Source of the DNA: Oscillospiraceae bacterium
GTDB lineage: Bacteria; Bacillota; Clostridia; Oscillospirales; Acutalibacteraceae
Length of the DNA: 52,808 bases
Direction of reading: 5' to 3'
Assembly: GCA_015066445.1 (NCBI GenBank)
Contig: SVOK01000012.1
Coordinates: forward strand, 1 to 52,808
A model generated the notes under the pieces. That model was not told the DNA's origin, searched no databases, and saw only the letters and a list, made by a program, of their open reading frames with translations. Shown piece after piece: positions 14,767-22,890 of this stretch (position 1 is its first letter; each line of letters starts with the position of its first letter). Made by a program: the position numbers and the translations under genes.

Positions 14767-15505
14767 AAGAATCCTGAGCGCTGCTGCTGTGTGCTTGCTT
14801 TGGCTTAGTGTATGGCAGCTTGGCGCTATGGCTATAAAACAGCAAATATTACTCCCCACTCCCTTAGAAACATTTACCGCCTTAATTAATCTTGCAAAAA
14901 CTGCAACTTTTTACAAGGCGGTTTTGCTTTCACTTGGAAGAATTGTATTAGGCTTTTCTCTGGGAGTGATTTTTGGCTGTCTTGGAGCTGTGCTTGCAGA
15001 TAAATCAAAAATTTTCGATGCGGTAACAGCTCCTGTTTTGAAGATAATTAAAGCCGTTCCTGTAGCCTCGTTTATAATTTTAGCGCTTGTTTGGTTTTAT
15101 TCCGATACTTTACCCATTTTCATAGCCTTTTTAATGGTTTTACCGATGATATGGTCAACTGTTTTAAGCGGCTTGCGTAATATTGACAAGAAGTATCTTG
15201 AATTAGCCGAGATTTACAGGCTTTCGCATATTAAAACATTTTTTAATATAAAGCTTCCGTTTATTCTTCCAAGCTTTGTTTCCACAACACTAACAGCCCT
15301 TGGCTTTGCGTGGAAATCAGGAATTGCGGCAGAGGTCCTTTGCAGACCCGATGTATCTCTTGGCACAATGCTTCAAGAGGCTAAAATTTATATATCAACA
15401 CCCGATGTTTTTGCACTCACAGCCGTTGTGGCTATTCTTTCATTAATACTTGAGGCGGTTATAAAAAAGTTTCTAAGGAGGTATTCCGATGATAAAAATC
15501 GATAA
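14753..15505 (+). CDS. ABC transporter permease (SsuC/TauC-like)
   Basis: A 250-residue inner-membrane subunit with about six transmembrane segments. The EAA loop that docks the ATPase is near residues 140-170 (DKKYLELAEIYRLSHIKTFFNIKLPFILPS). The family is the BPD_transp_1 permeases of nitrate/sulfonate/taurine importers. The gene overlaps the binding-protein gene by 14 nt and the ATPase gene by 17 nt. An AGGAGG ribosome site for the ATPase lies inside its 3' end. Confidence 0.88.
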   Translation: MKLTKRILSAAAVCLLWLSVWQLGAMAIKQQILLPTPLETFTALINLAKTATFYKAVLLSLGRIVLGFSLGVIFGCLGAVLADKSKIFDAVTAPVLKIIKAVPVASFIILALVWFYSDTLPIFIAFLMVLPMIWSTVLSGLRNIDKKYLELAEIYRLSHIKTFFNIKLPFILPSFVSTTLTALGFAWKSGIAAEVLCRPDVSLGTMLQEAKIYISTPDVFALTAVVAILSLILEAVIKKFLRRYSDDKNR

Positions 15506-16046
15506 TATTTCCTTTGGATATACTAAAACTCCAGTATTTAACAATTTTTCACTGACTATTGGCGCCAATGATAAAATTTGTCTGTTCGGTGAAAGCGGTT
15601 GCGGTAAGACTACCCTGCTCCGTCTTATTTTGGGGCTTGAAAAGCCGCAAAAAGGCAGTATTAATAAAACTAAGGGCAAAGCGGCAGTAGTTTTTCAGGA
15701 TAATATTTTACTTCCTTTTAAAACTGTTTTAGAAAACATAACACTTATGGGAGCTGATAAAGATACTGCACTTTTCCAGCTTAAAGCATTAGGTATTGAA
15801 AGCTTTGCTAATTCCCTGCCCGATGAGCTTTCGGGAGGTATGCAAAGAAGAGCCGCTATAGCGAGAGCTCTCAGCACCAACTTTGATTTTTTGGTTTTAG
15901 ATGAGCCTTTCACAGGTCTCGACGAGGACAATATAAAACTGGCGGCAAGGCATATTCTTGATACAGTTAAAGACAAACCTATAATTCTTGTAACCCATTC
16001 ATTATATGAAGCCGAGCTTTTAAATACAAAAATTATTAAGCTATAG
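15489..16046 (+). CDS. ABC transporter ATP-binding protein (compact, SsuB/TauB-like)
   Basis: The ATPase energising the importer. All nucleotide-binding motifs are present: Walker A GESGCGKTT (34-42), Q-loop Gln70, signature LSGGMQRR (114-121), Walker B FLVLDEP (134-140), and the switch His170. At 185 residues it ends soon after the H-loop, whereas SsuB/TauB-type ATPases are normally about 240-260 and carry a further C-terminal segment. The stop is followed within 5 nt by a strong terminator, so the short form is not an artefact of a reading-frame break further on. Confidence 0.88.
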   Translation: MIKIDNISFGYTKTPVFNNFSLTIGANDKICLFGESGCGKTTLLRLILGLEKPQKGSINKTKGKAAVVFQDNILLPFKTVLENITLMGADKDTALFQLKALGIESFANSLPDELSGGMQRRAAIARALSTNFDFLVLDEPFTGLDEDNIKLAARHILDTVKDKPIILVTHSLYEAELLNTKIIKL

Positions 16047-16050
16047 AAAA

Positions 16051-16075
16051 AGCACCTTGCAAATTGCAAGGTGCT
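16051..16075. terminator. bidirectional terminator between ABC and transketolase genes
   Basis: AGCACCTTGC and GCAAGGTGCT form a 10-bp stem around AAATT, with A residues before and TTTAAAT after. It serves both the plus-strand ABC operon and the minus-strand transketolase genes that end at 16094. Confidence 0.85.
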
Positions 16076-16093
16076 TTAAATATTATGAAAGGA

Positions 16094-17041
16094 TTATTTT
16101 TTCATAGAAATAGCTTTTTTAGCTTTTTCCACAATATCAACCGCACGAAGACCAAACTCATCAAGAAGCTTAGGTGCAGGGCCTGAATGTCCGAACACAT
16201 CGTAAACGCCAAGCTTAACAACAGGAACGGGATATTCCTCAGCAAGAGTTTCGCATACAGCGCTTCCAAGACCGCCGATAACAGAATGCTCCTCAGCAGT
16301 AACGATAGCGCCGGTTTCCTTAGCGGCTTTGATTACGATATCCTTATCAAGAGGCTTGATAGTGGCAATATTAATTACACGAGCGTTAATTCCCTCTGCC
16401 TTTAAAAGGTCATGAGCCTGCATAGCTTCATTAACCATAAGACCGGTAGCAATAATTGTAACATCATTACCCTCTTTAAGCTCAACACCCTTGCCGATTT
16501 CGAATTTGTAATCGTCACCGAAAACAACCGGAACAGCAAGTCTGCCGAATCTCATATAAACAGGGCCGTCGTGGTCAAGAGCAGCAGCAACAGCAAGCTT
16601 AGCCTCGGTCTCGTCAGCAGGGTTAATAATAGTCATACCGGGGATAGTACGCATAAGAGCGATATCCTCACAGCATTGGTGGGTAGCACCGTCCTCACCA
16701 ACAGAGATACCTGCGTGAGTAGCACCGATAACAACATTAAGATGAGGATAACCGATAGAGTTTCTAACCTGCTCATAAGCTCTGCCTGCAGCAAACATTG
16801 CAAAGGAGCTGCAAATAACCTTCTTACCAGTAGCGGCAATACCTGCAGCAATACCCATCATATTCTGCTCTGCGATACCGCAGTCATAAAATCTCTCAGG
16901 GAAAGCTTTTTTAAACATACCTGTCTGTGTAGCAGCAGCAAGGTCTGCATCTAAAACAACAAAATCGTCACGCTTAGCGCCAAGCTCGGTAAGAGCGGCA
17001 CCGAAGCCTGCTCTGGTAGCAACCATTTTTACATCTGACAT
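16094..17041 (-). CDS. transketolase, C-terminal subunit
   Basis: The 315-residue half-transketolase carries the pyrimidine-binding and C-terminal domains. It works with the N-terminal subunit encoded 19 nt upstream to move two-carbon units between sugar phosphates in the pentose phosphate pathway. The stretch FYDCGIAEQNMMGIAAGIA holds the Glu that activates thiamine diphosphate, and AEEHSVIGGLGSAV marks the C-terminal domain. The ATG at 17041 was chosen because GGGAGG lies 9 nt upstream. An in-frame start 33 nt earlier would overlap the previous gene. A split transketolase is common in clostridia and archaea. DXP synthase is excluded by size and partner. Confidence 0.88.
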   Translation of the reverse strand: MSDVKMVATRAGFGAALTELGAKRDDFVVLDADLAAATQTGMFKKAFPERFYDCGIAEQNMMGIAAGIAATGKKVICSSFAMFAAGRAYEQVRNSIGYPHLNVVIGATHAGISVGEDGATHQCCEDIALMRTIPGMTIINPADETEAKLAVAAALDHDGPVYMRFGRLAVPVVFGDDYKFEIGKGVELKEGNDVTIIATGLMVNEAMQAHDLLKAEGINARVINIATIKPLDKDIVIKAAKETGAIVTAEEHSVIGGLGSAVCETLAEEYPVPVVKLGVYDVFGHSGPAPKLLDEFGLRAVDIVEKAKKAISMKK

Positions 17042-17060
17042 AACACAATTCCTCCCATTA

Positions 17061-17897
17061 TTAAAGCTCAGCAAAAGCGGCTTTTAATTCAGCCATTGCC
17101 TGCTCGTATAATTCATCATTAGGTGCCGAACCGTGCCAGCCAACCTGATTTTCCATATAAGAAACGCCTTTACCCTTAACGGTTTTAGCAATAATTGCAA
17201 CAGGCTTATTAACTGTTGCAGCTTCGTTTAATGCAGCTTCTATCTGCTCGAAGTCATTACCGTCCTCGATAACGATTGTATGCCAGTTGAATGCTTCAAA
17301 CTTCTTATCAATAGGCATTGCAGAGTTAACCTCTTCAATAGTACCGTCAATCTGGAGATTATTATAATCTACAAAAGCTGTGAGATTAGAAAGTCCCTTA
17401 TTAGCGGCAAACATTGCAGCCTCCCAAACCTGACCTTCTTCAATTTCACCGTCACCTAAAACGGTATAAACCTTATAGTCGTTACCAAAATGCTTAGCAG
17501 AAAGCGCCATACCAACAGCTGCAGAAATACCCTGACCGAGTGAACCTGTTGACATATCAACACCGGGGATTTTCTTCATATCAGGGTGACCCTGTAAAAT
17601 ACAACCTGGCTGACGAAGATTTTTAAGAAGCTCTGCATCAAAAAATCCTCTTTCTGCAAGAACTGCATAAAGAGCAGGAGCAGCGTGACCCTTAGAGAGA
17701 ACAAAACGGTCTCTTCCCTCCATTTTAGGAGCCTTGGGGTCGAAATTCATCTGCTTAAAATAGAGATAAGTTAAAATCTCTGTACAGGAAAGCGAGCCGC
17801 CTGGGTGACCGGATTTTGCGGCATGTACCCCCTCAATAATGCCCATTCTTACTTTGCAGGCAGTTTTCTGCAATTCTTTTTTAACTGCAACGTCCAT
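17061..17897 (-). CDS. transketolase, N-terminal subunit
   Basis: The 278-residue thiamine-diphosphate-binding half of the split transketolase. GIIEGVHAAKSGHPGGSLS near residues 18-36 contributes phosphate contacts. The magnesium/thiamine motif GDGEIEEGQVWEAAMFA lies near 148-164 and ends in the usual DYNNLQ. The ribosome site AAAGGATG precedes the ATG. It lies 28 nt after a HAD hydrolase gene at the end of a very long minus-strand run, and may also have its own promoter. Confidence 0.9.
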   Translation of the reverse strand: MDVAVKKELQKTACKVRMGIIEGVHAAKSGHPGGSLSCTEILTYLYFKQMNFDPKAPKMEGRDRFVLSKGHAAPALYAVLAERGFFDAELLKNLRQPGCILQGHPDMKKIPGVDMSTGSLGQGISAAVGMALSAKHFGNDYKVYTVLGDGEIEEGQVWEAAMFAANKGLSNLTAFVDYNNLQIDGTIEEVNSAMPIDKKFEAFNWHTIVIEDGNDFEQIEAALNEAATVNKPVAIIAKTVKGKGVSYMENQVGWHGSAPNDELYEQAMAELKAAFAEL

Positions 17898-17925
17898 TTA
17901 ATTCATCCTTTCATAAAAAAATGCA

Positions 17926-18756
17926 TTAACGCATTAAATTTGTTAAATAATCTATGAAGTCGGCAACAGCGCCGTCATCACACTTACAGGTAATATGCTT
18001 TGCTAATTCCTTAACCTCATCGGGAGAATCGCAAGGAACAGCACTTATATCGGCAAGGCGAAGCATTTCGGTATCGTTATAATAGTCTCCGATAGCAAAT
18101 AATCCGCCCTCTTTTATATTCATAATATTGCAAAGTGTTTTAAGAGCCGATGCTTTAGAAACTCCTATCGGCACCTGCTCGAGATAGTTTCGGAATATAC
18201 CGTCTATAACAGCGCAGGATTCTATCAGATTGCAGTATTTAATTTTATCTGCAATCAGATTTTTAATAGTTTCTCTATCCTCAGCATTTTCAAAAATGTA
18301 AATAGCCTTATGCCACTTTTTTTGACTCACTATATCATAACTGGTGTCAGGCGCTTCAAATTTTTCGTAAACCTGATGAACAGTTGTAGCATCATTGCGC
18401 CTTAGTGTGAAAACCTCAGGTCCGCAATGAATTTCAGCGCCAACATCCACATCAGATTTAATTATAATATCAGCAATGTTATAATCCTCTTTGGGTAAAA
18501 CCTTCTCATAAAGGATTTTTTCATTTTCATAATCATATATCATACAGCCGTTTGCTACAACCGAAGGTGAAATACGCTTAACCTGTCTTAAAACATCGCT
18601 TATAGCACCGATAGACCTGCCAGTTGATAATGAAAATTTACCACCCTCGCTCATAAAATATTCAATTTTTTCTATATTTTTAGGGTTGATATATCCGTTA
18701 ATCATCAAGGTTCCGTCAATATCGCAAGCTAAAAGACAATTATCAAACCTGCCCAT
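17926..18756 (-). CDS. Cof-type HAD-IIB hydrolase
   Basis: A 276-residue sugar-phosphate phosphatase-like protein. The nucleophile motif DIDGT (Asp12, Asp14) is near the N-terminus, STGRS near residues 44-48 is motif II, and GDYYNDTEML near 221-230 is motif IV with the magnesium-binding Asp residues. The large C2 cap between them is characteristic of Cof/YidA proteins, which dephosphorylate various sugar phosphates or flavin and pyridoxal phosphates. The substrate is not predictable. The gene overlaps the pseudouridine synthase gene by 14 nt (AAGGAGG site inside it), so it is co-translated. Confidence 0.85.
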   Translation of the reverse strand: MGRFDNCLLACDIDGTLMINGYINPKNIEKIEYFMSEGGKFSLSTGRSIGAISDVLRQVKRISPSVVANGCMIYDYENEKILYEKVLPKEDYNIADIIIKSDVDVGAEIHCGPEVFTLRRNDATTVHQVYEKFEAPDTSYDIVSQKKWHKAIYIFENAEDRETIKNLIADKIKYCNLIESCAVIDGIFRNYLEQVPIGVSKASALKTLCNIMNIKEGGLFAIGDYYNDTEMLRLADISAVPCDSPDEVKELAKHITCKCDDGAVADFIDYLTNLMR

Positions 18757-19657
18757 TTCTATTCCTCCTTAAAAATTTTTCAAAATAGTCGGGCAATGGA
18801 GAATCAAATTCCATATATTTATTAGTTTTAGGGTGAATAAATCCGACCTTTTTAGCGTGCAGACATTGTCCCCCAAGCTCGGTTATAACCTTCTTAGGAC
18901 CGTAGACATCGTCTCCTGCCACAGGATGACCGAGATATGCCATATGCACTCTTATCTGATGAGTTCTGCCGGTTTCAAGGCTAAGCTTTAAATATGTAAA
19001 ACCGTTAAGCTCCTCTAAAACCTCATAATGAGTAACCGCTTCACGACCGCCCTCAACCACAGCCATTTGTTTGCGCTTTTGGGGATGTCTGTCAATAGGA
19101 GCGTTAACAGTACCCGAAGAATTTTTAAATTTACCGTAAACTATAGCAGCATATTCTCTCGTAAAAGAATGCTCTTTAATCTGATCTGCTAAGCCTGTAT
19201 GCGCAAAATCGTTTTTTGCAACCATTAAAAGCCCGCTTGTGTTTTTATCAATTCTATGAACAATACCGGGGCGCATTACACCGTTTATGCCCGAAAGTGA
19301 ATCACCGCAATGATGCATAAGAGCATTTACAAGAGTTCCCTCATAATTGCCTGCCGCTGGGTGAACAACCATTCCTTTAGGTTTATTCACGACCAATAAA
19401 TCCTCATCTTCATACACAATATCAAGCGGTATATTCTCTGCCTTAACATCATAAATCTGAGGCTCTGGGATATTAATTATAACACTGTCACCGTTTTTAG
19501 GTTTTGCATTCTTAGATGTTATCTTGCCGTTTACAGTGATATTCCCCTCATCAATAAGCTGCGCCGCCCTTGAACGGGAAATATCCGCTACAGTTGACAC
19601 AAAAACATCTAAACGTTTACCGATTTCCTCGCTAAACTTTTCTTCAATTATCTCCAT
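18743..19657 (-). CDS. RluA-family 23S rRNA pseudouridine synthase (RluD type)
   Basis: Isomerises specific uridines in RNA, probably 23S rRNA, to pseudouridine. An N-terminal S4 RNA-binding domain (RLDVFVSTVADISRSRAAQLI onward) is followed by the catalytic domain with HRIDKNTSGLL, in which Asp136 is the catalytic residue, and GRTHQIRVHM near residue 222. I start at the ATG at 19657 because AAGGA is 7 nt upstream. A GTG at 19678 has no good ribosome site and would overlap lspA further. The lspA-rluD order is widespread in Firmicutes (ylyB next to lspA). Confidence 0.9.
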   Translation of the reverse strand: MEIIEEKFSEEIGKRLDVFVSTVADISRSRAAQLIDEGNITVNGKITSKNAKPKNGDSVIINIPEPQIYDVKAENIPLDIVYEDEDLLVVNKPKGMVVHPAAGNYEGTLVNALMHHCGDSLSGINGVMRPGIVHRIDKNTSGLLMVAKNDFAHTGLADQIKEHSFTREYAAIVYGKFKNSSGTVNAPIDRHPQKRKQMAVVEGGREAVTHYEVLEELNGFTYLKLSLETGRTHQIRVHMAYLGHPVAGDDVYGPKKVITELGGQCLHAKKVGFIHPKTNKYMEFDSPLPDYFEKFLRRNRNGQV

Positions 19658-20153
19658 TCTCATTTCCTTTTTGGGCACGCTTATTTTTTATATCCTTAAC
19701 AGTATCAATAACAAAGTAAAGCAATAAAATTCCAACACCGATTACAATGCTACAGTCGGCAACGTTAAAAACAGGAAAATCGGGCCAAAATTCAAAATGC
19801 AAAAAGTCAATTACCTTGCCGCCTCTAAAAACCCTGTCAACAAGATTACCGATACCGCCCGAAAGCACAAGGACTAATCCCCATAGCAGCAGTTTACTAT
19901 TTTTTCCGTATTTAATAAAGAAATACCCACAAAAAACAATTGCAATTAAAGTAAAGCAAACAAGCAACCAAGTTTTTCCGCTAAGCATTCCCCAAGCGGC
20001 ACCCTCATTATGGATATAAACGATATCAATAAGCCCTTTGATAAAATCGCTTGACTGATGAAGCGTATAATTAGTGGTAATATAATATTTAGTAAGCTGA
20101 TCAAAAACCAGAACTAAAATGCCACACAAAATAGTCAGTATATAAGAAACCAA
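19644..20153 (-). CDS. lspA: lipoprotein signal peptidase (signal peptidase II)
   Basis: Cleaves the signal peptide of prolipoproteins after lipid attachment, in the cytoplasmic membrane. Four transmembrane segments are evident in 169 residues. The catalytic aspartates are Asp116 (in GGKVIDFL) and Asp133 (in FNVADCS), and GNLVDR is also conserved. Clients in this window include the ABC binding lipoprotein at 13759. The start codon is TTG (20153-20151) with GGAGG 6 nt upstream. No better ATG exists nearby. It overlaps the pseudouridine synthase gene by 14 nt. Confidence 0.93.
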   Translation of the reverse strand: MVSYILTILCGILVLVFDQLTKYYITTNYTLHQSSDFIKGLIDIVYIHNEGAAWGMLSGKTWLLVCFTLIAIVFCGYFFIKYGKNSKLLLWGLVLVLSGGIGNLVDRVFRGGKVIDFLHFEFWPDFPVFNVADCSIVIGVGILLLYFVIDTVKDIKNKRAQKGNENGDN

Positions 20154-20175
20154 AATATACCTCCAAAGGTAAAAA

Positions 20176-20931
20176 TTAATCTTCTGTATCCTCTTCTAAA
20201 GGAGGAAGCTCCTCCTTTATAGCAAAGCCGTTGGTATTAGCCTCTACTGAAGGAATTGCAGAAATCTCATCAGGCTTAATCTCATGCTTTATAAAAGCCG
20301 AAGGCTCAGGCTCTTTTTCAAGCTCTGCTGCTACAACCTCAGCTATTCTTTTGGGGTCTGCAGGTACAGTATCAGGAATAGCGGAAAGAATTTCAAGGTG
20401 CTCTCTGTACTTTGCGGAAACAGCAGTTTTGAAGGCAGCAATTTCAACCTTGAGTCTATCAAACAACACCTGCTGACGAGCTACGCTATCCTCGGCTGCA
20501 GCGGTAATACTATCAGCCTTGAGCTTTGCTTTGCTAACCATATCATTAAGCTCTTTTTCAAGCTCTGCCTTGCGCTCCTTAGCCTTAATCTCAAAGGTAG
20601 CGGAAAGCTCTTTTTCGTGAGCAGTTATAACAGAAATATTTGTTTCTGCATTTTTAATTATTTCCTCGCTCTTTTCCTTAGCCTCGCTCACAATTTTATC
20701 TGCCAACTGCTGAGCGCTCAAAAGCACACTTTGAATGCTGTTCTGTGATGCCTTTAAATCCTCAATTTCTTTATTAAGAGCCTCATTTTTTGCCTGAATT
20801 TCTTTTAAAGCACGTTCATACTGAGCAAAATCTGCCTCGATTTTATCCAGAAGAATATCAACCTCTTCTTGCTTATAGCCACTCATAGATTTGCTGAATT
20901 TGACATTTTTAATATCCGACGCACTCAACAT
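20176..20931 (-). CDS. divIVA: DivIVA domain-containing protein
   Basis: A 251-residue coiled-coil protein of the DivIVA/GpsB family, which marks curved membrane at poles and septa and recruits wall and division factors. The N-terminal lipid-binding region (DIKNVKFSKSMSGYKQEEVDILLDKIE) is followed by a long charged coiled coil up to about residue 180, and then an acidic, proline-rich tail ending LEEDTED. Position next to ylmH and sepF is the classic arrangement. The start has a GGGGG site. Confidence 0.88.
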   Translation of the reverse strand: MLSASDIKNVKFSKSMSGYKQEEVDILLDKIEADFAQYERALKEIQAKNEALNKEIEDLKASQNSIQSVLLSAQQLADKIVSEAKEKSEEIIKNAETNISVITAHEKELSATFEIKAKERKAELEKELNDMVSKAKLKADSITAAAEDSVARQQVLFDRLKVEIAAFKTAVSAKYREHLEILSAIPDTVPADPKRIAEVVAAELEKEPEPSAFIKHEIKPDEISAIPSVEANTNGFAIKEELPPLEEDTED

Positions 20932-20954
20932 AATAAATCCCCCAAAACCAAATA

Positions 20955-21689
20955 TTAAACATATTTTCTGTATTTCAAAATAATACGGTCTTTTTTACTG
21001 CGTAAAGAGGTGGAGTCAATAATAAATTTTCCGCTGCCTCTCACAGTTAAAATATCACCGTCGCATAATGTCTTAGTTACTTTTTGAACAACCACCGAAT
21101 TAACCGAGACTAAACCGTCCTCAATTTTTTGCTCAGATACCCCACGGGAAAGTCCCGCAACTGCGGAAACTACGCAGTCGAGCCTTAATGAGGCTACTGT
21201 TTCAGTAAACTCACGAAGCTCGTTTTGCATAGGTAAAGGCTCTGTAAATCCGATTTTAAGCTCCACGCCAATTCTTCCGATTTTGCGGATTTCACTCATC
21301 ACATAATCAGAAATTTCATCAAGCAAAAAAGCCACTGCTCTTCCATCTTCGATTAATATATCGCCAACAGTTTCTCTTTTAATTCCAAGCGCCATAAGGC
21401 TCCCTAAGAAATCCTTATGATAAAGTGTATCGCTTTTTCTGTAGCTGAAAGTGACCGCTGTAACAGGAAAATTAAAATCCTCACACCAATCAGGAAAACA
21501 GCCTAATACCACCCTCTGAGCTTCGGTATAGCCACCGAAAAAAGAATATTTAATGCTTCTTTTTGAAAGTAACCTTTCGGCTAAAACGCTTTGCTCAGGT
21601 GATAAAAATCCCATAAATTTAGGTCTTGCAGTTTTCTCACATATATCTGCAACATCACTTATTCGTGCAACTAAAAGCTCAGTATCCAT
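20955..21689 (-). CDS. ylmH: YlmH-type S4-domain RNA-binding protein
   Basis: A 244-residue protein with an N-terminal YlmH domain and a C-terminal S4 RNA-binding domain (about 170-235, VVSAVAGLSRGVSEQKIEDGLVSVN onward). Relatives bind peptidyl-tRNA and ribosome subunits in a rescue role and are encoded within the division cluster of Gram-positive bacteria. Its ATG overlaps the sepF stop (TAATG). The membrane protein gene ylmG, usually between sepF and ylmH, is missing here. Confidence 0.88.
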   Translation of the reverse strand: MDTELLVARISDVADICEKTARPKFMGFLSPEQSVLAERLLSKRSIKYSFFGGYTEAQRVVLGCFPDWCEDFNFPVTAVTFSYRKSDTLYHKDFLGSLMALGIKRETVGDILIEDGRAVAFLLDEISDYVMSEIRKIGRIGVELKIGFTEPLPMQNELREFTETVASLRLDCVVSAVAGLSRGVSEQKIEDGLVSVNSVVVQKVTKTLCDGDILTVRGSGKFIIDSTSLRSKKDRIILKYRKYV

Positions 21690-22168
21690 TAAAAATACAT
21701 TTTATTTTCTTCAAAATCTTCAAGCATAAGCTCGCCCATCATATCAACACCATGAGGTACAATAAGGAAAGTTCCTCTTGATACCTTGCGCATATTACCG
21801 TGATTAGCGTATGTAGCACCGCTTAAAAAGTCTACAATTCTCCTGCAAAGCTCAGTATCCAGATTTTCAAGATTTAAAACAACAGTTTTACCTTCATTAA
21901 GATGGTCTGCTATAGAAGTTACATCGTCATATCTTTCGGGCTTAACCAAAACCACCTGCATCTGATTAGGGTTAAAATTAACAGTTTTAGACTTACCGCC
22001 GCCAAGAATTCTTGCACTTGGTTCACTGCGTCTTACAGGCTCTTGGGCCACAGTTTTTTTCTTTGGCTCTTCTTTTTCTACAGCTTCTTCAATTGCCTCA
22101 TCATATTCATCCTCTTCGGGGATGGTAAGAATGTTTTTAATGCTTTCAAAAAGTCCCATAATTTTCAC
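21689..22168 (-). CDS. sepF: cell division protein SepF
   Basis: The 159-residue membrane-linked partner of FtsZ. An N-terminal amphipathic stretch (MGLFESIKNILTI) is followed by a charged linker and then the SepF domain (QMQVVLVKPERYDDVTSIADHLNEGKTVVLNLENLD) and the GATYANHGNMRKVSRGTFLIVP block, which forms the polymer-building fold. Two starts are possible: GTG at 22168 with AAAGGA close by, or ATG at 22159. The difference is three residues and does not affect the domain. Confidence 0.92.
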   Translation of the reverse strand: MKIMGLFESIKNILTIPEEDEYDEAIEEAVEKEEPKKKTVAQEPVRRSEPSARILGGGKSKTVNFNPNQMQVVLVKPERYDDVTSIADHLNEGKTVVLNLENLDTELCRRIVDFLSGATYANHGNMRKVSRGTFLIVPHGVDMMGELMLEDFEENKMYF

Positions 22169-22176
22169 CGTTTCCT

Positions 22177-22890
22177 TTATATTTTATAAATCCGTCTGCC
22201 AAACAAAGCAGTTCCCAAACGGATAAGATTAGCGCCTTCCTCAATGGCAATTTTATAATCGTCAGACATTCCCATTGAGAGTATATCCATACTACTATTA
22301 TCTATGTTTTTGTCCCTTATGTCAATAAACAGTTTATACATTTTTCGGAAATAATTGCGGTTTTCCTCAGAATTTTCACAAACTGGCGGAATTGCCATAA
22401 GTCCCTTAATTTTAATATTAGGTAATTTTGTGATTTCTTCAATAGCTTCGAGTGTGTTTTCGGGAACAAAGCCCCATTTTGACTCCTCGCCGCCAATGTT
22501 GACTTCAATTAAAATTTCCATAAATTTGCCGCATTTTTCTGCCTGCTTGGAAATCTCCTTTGCAAGCTTTAAAGAATCTACCGATTCTATCATTTCAACA
22601 CGGCTTATAATATCTTTGACCTTGTTAGTCTGCAAATGACCAATAAAATGCCTGTGCGCACCAATTACGCCGTCATCCTTGCTCAAAAGCTCCTGAACTT
22701 TATTTTCACCGATATAAGAAATACCCTTTCCGATAGCGTAATTTATCGTATCAACATCAACTGTTTTTGTGGCTGCCAAAAGAATAATATCATCAGCACT
22801 GCGACCCGATTTTTTTGCAGCATTTTTAATATTTTCGGTTATAGCCAAAAAATTTGCGTCAAATTCCTTAGCTGATAATTTTTCCATCAT
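22177..22890 (-). CDS. yggS: YggS-family pyridoxal-phosphate homeostasis protein
   Basis: A 237-residue single-domain PLP-binding protein with an alanine-racemase N-domain fold. It buffers PLP and affects amino-acid pools rather than catalysing a known reaction. The PLP lysine is Lys42 in LLAATKT. The block IGENKVQEL and the C-terminal SMGMSDDYKIAIEEGANLIRLGTALFG are family signatures. It lies 8 nt before sepF, as in most Firmicutes, and overlaps the HlyD-like gene upstream by 23 nt. Two adjacent ATGs are possible starts. Confidence 0.92.
   Translation of the reverse strand: MMEKLSAKEFDANFLAITENIKNAAKKSGRSADDIILLAATKTVDVDTINYAIGKGISYIGENKVQELLSKDDGVIGAHRHFIGHLQTNKVKDIISRVEMIESVDSLKLAKEISKQAEKCGKFMEILIEVNIGGEESKWGFVPENTLEAIEEITKLPNIKIKGLMAIPPVCENSEENRNYFRKMYKLFIDIRDKNIDNSSMDILSMGMSDDYKIAIEEGANLIRLGTALFGRRIYKI

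Noticed and set aside
15695-16069. Minus-strand frame opposite the ABC ATPase
   Set aside because: It overlaps the strong terminator and conserved Walker motifs, and is therefore a shadow.
16412-16954. A 180-codon open frame opposite the transketolase C-terminal gene
   Set aside because: It lies fully antisense to a well-matched gene, has a low-complexity Ser/Asn/Cys-rich product, and has no ribosome site. It is a shadow frame.
20284-20748. A 154-codon plus-strand frame opposite divIVA
   Set aside because: Long antisense frames are expected opposite coiled-coil genes of biased codon use. No start signal is visible.
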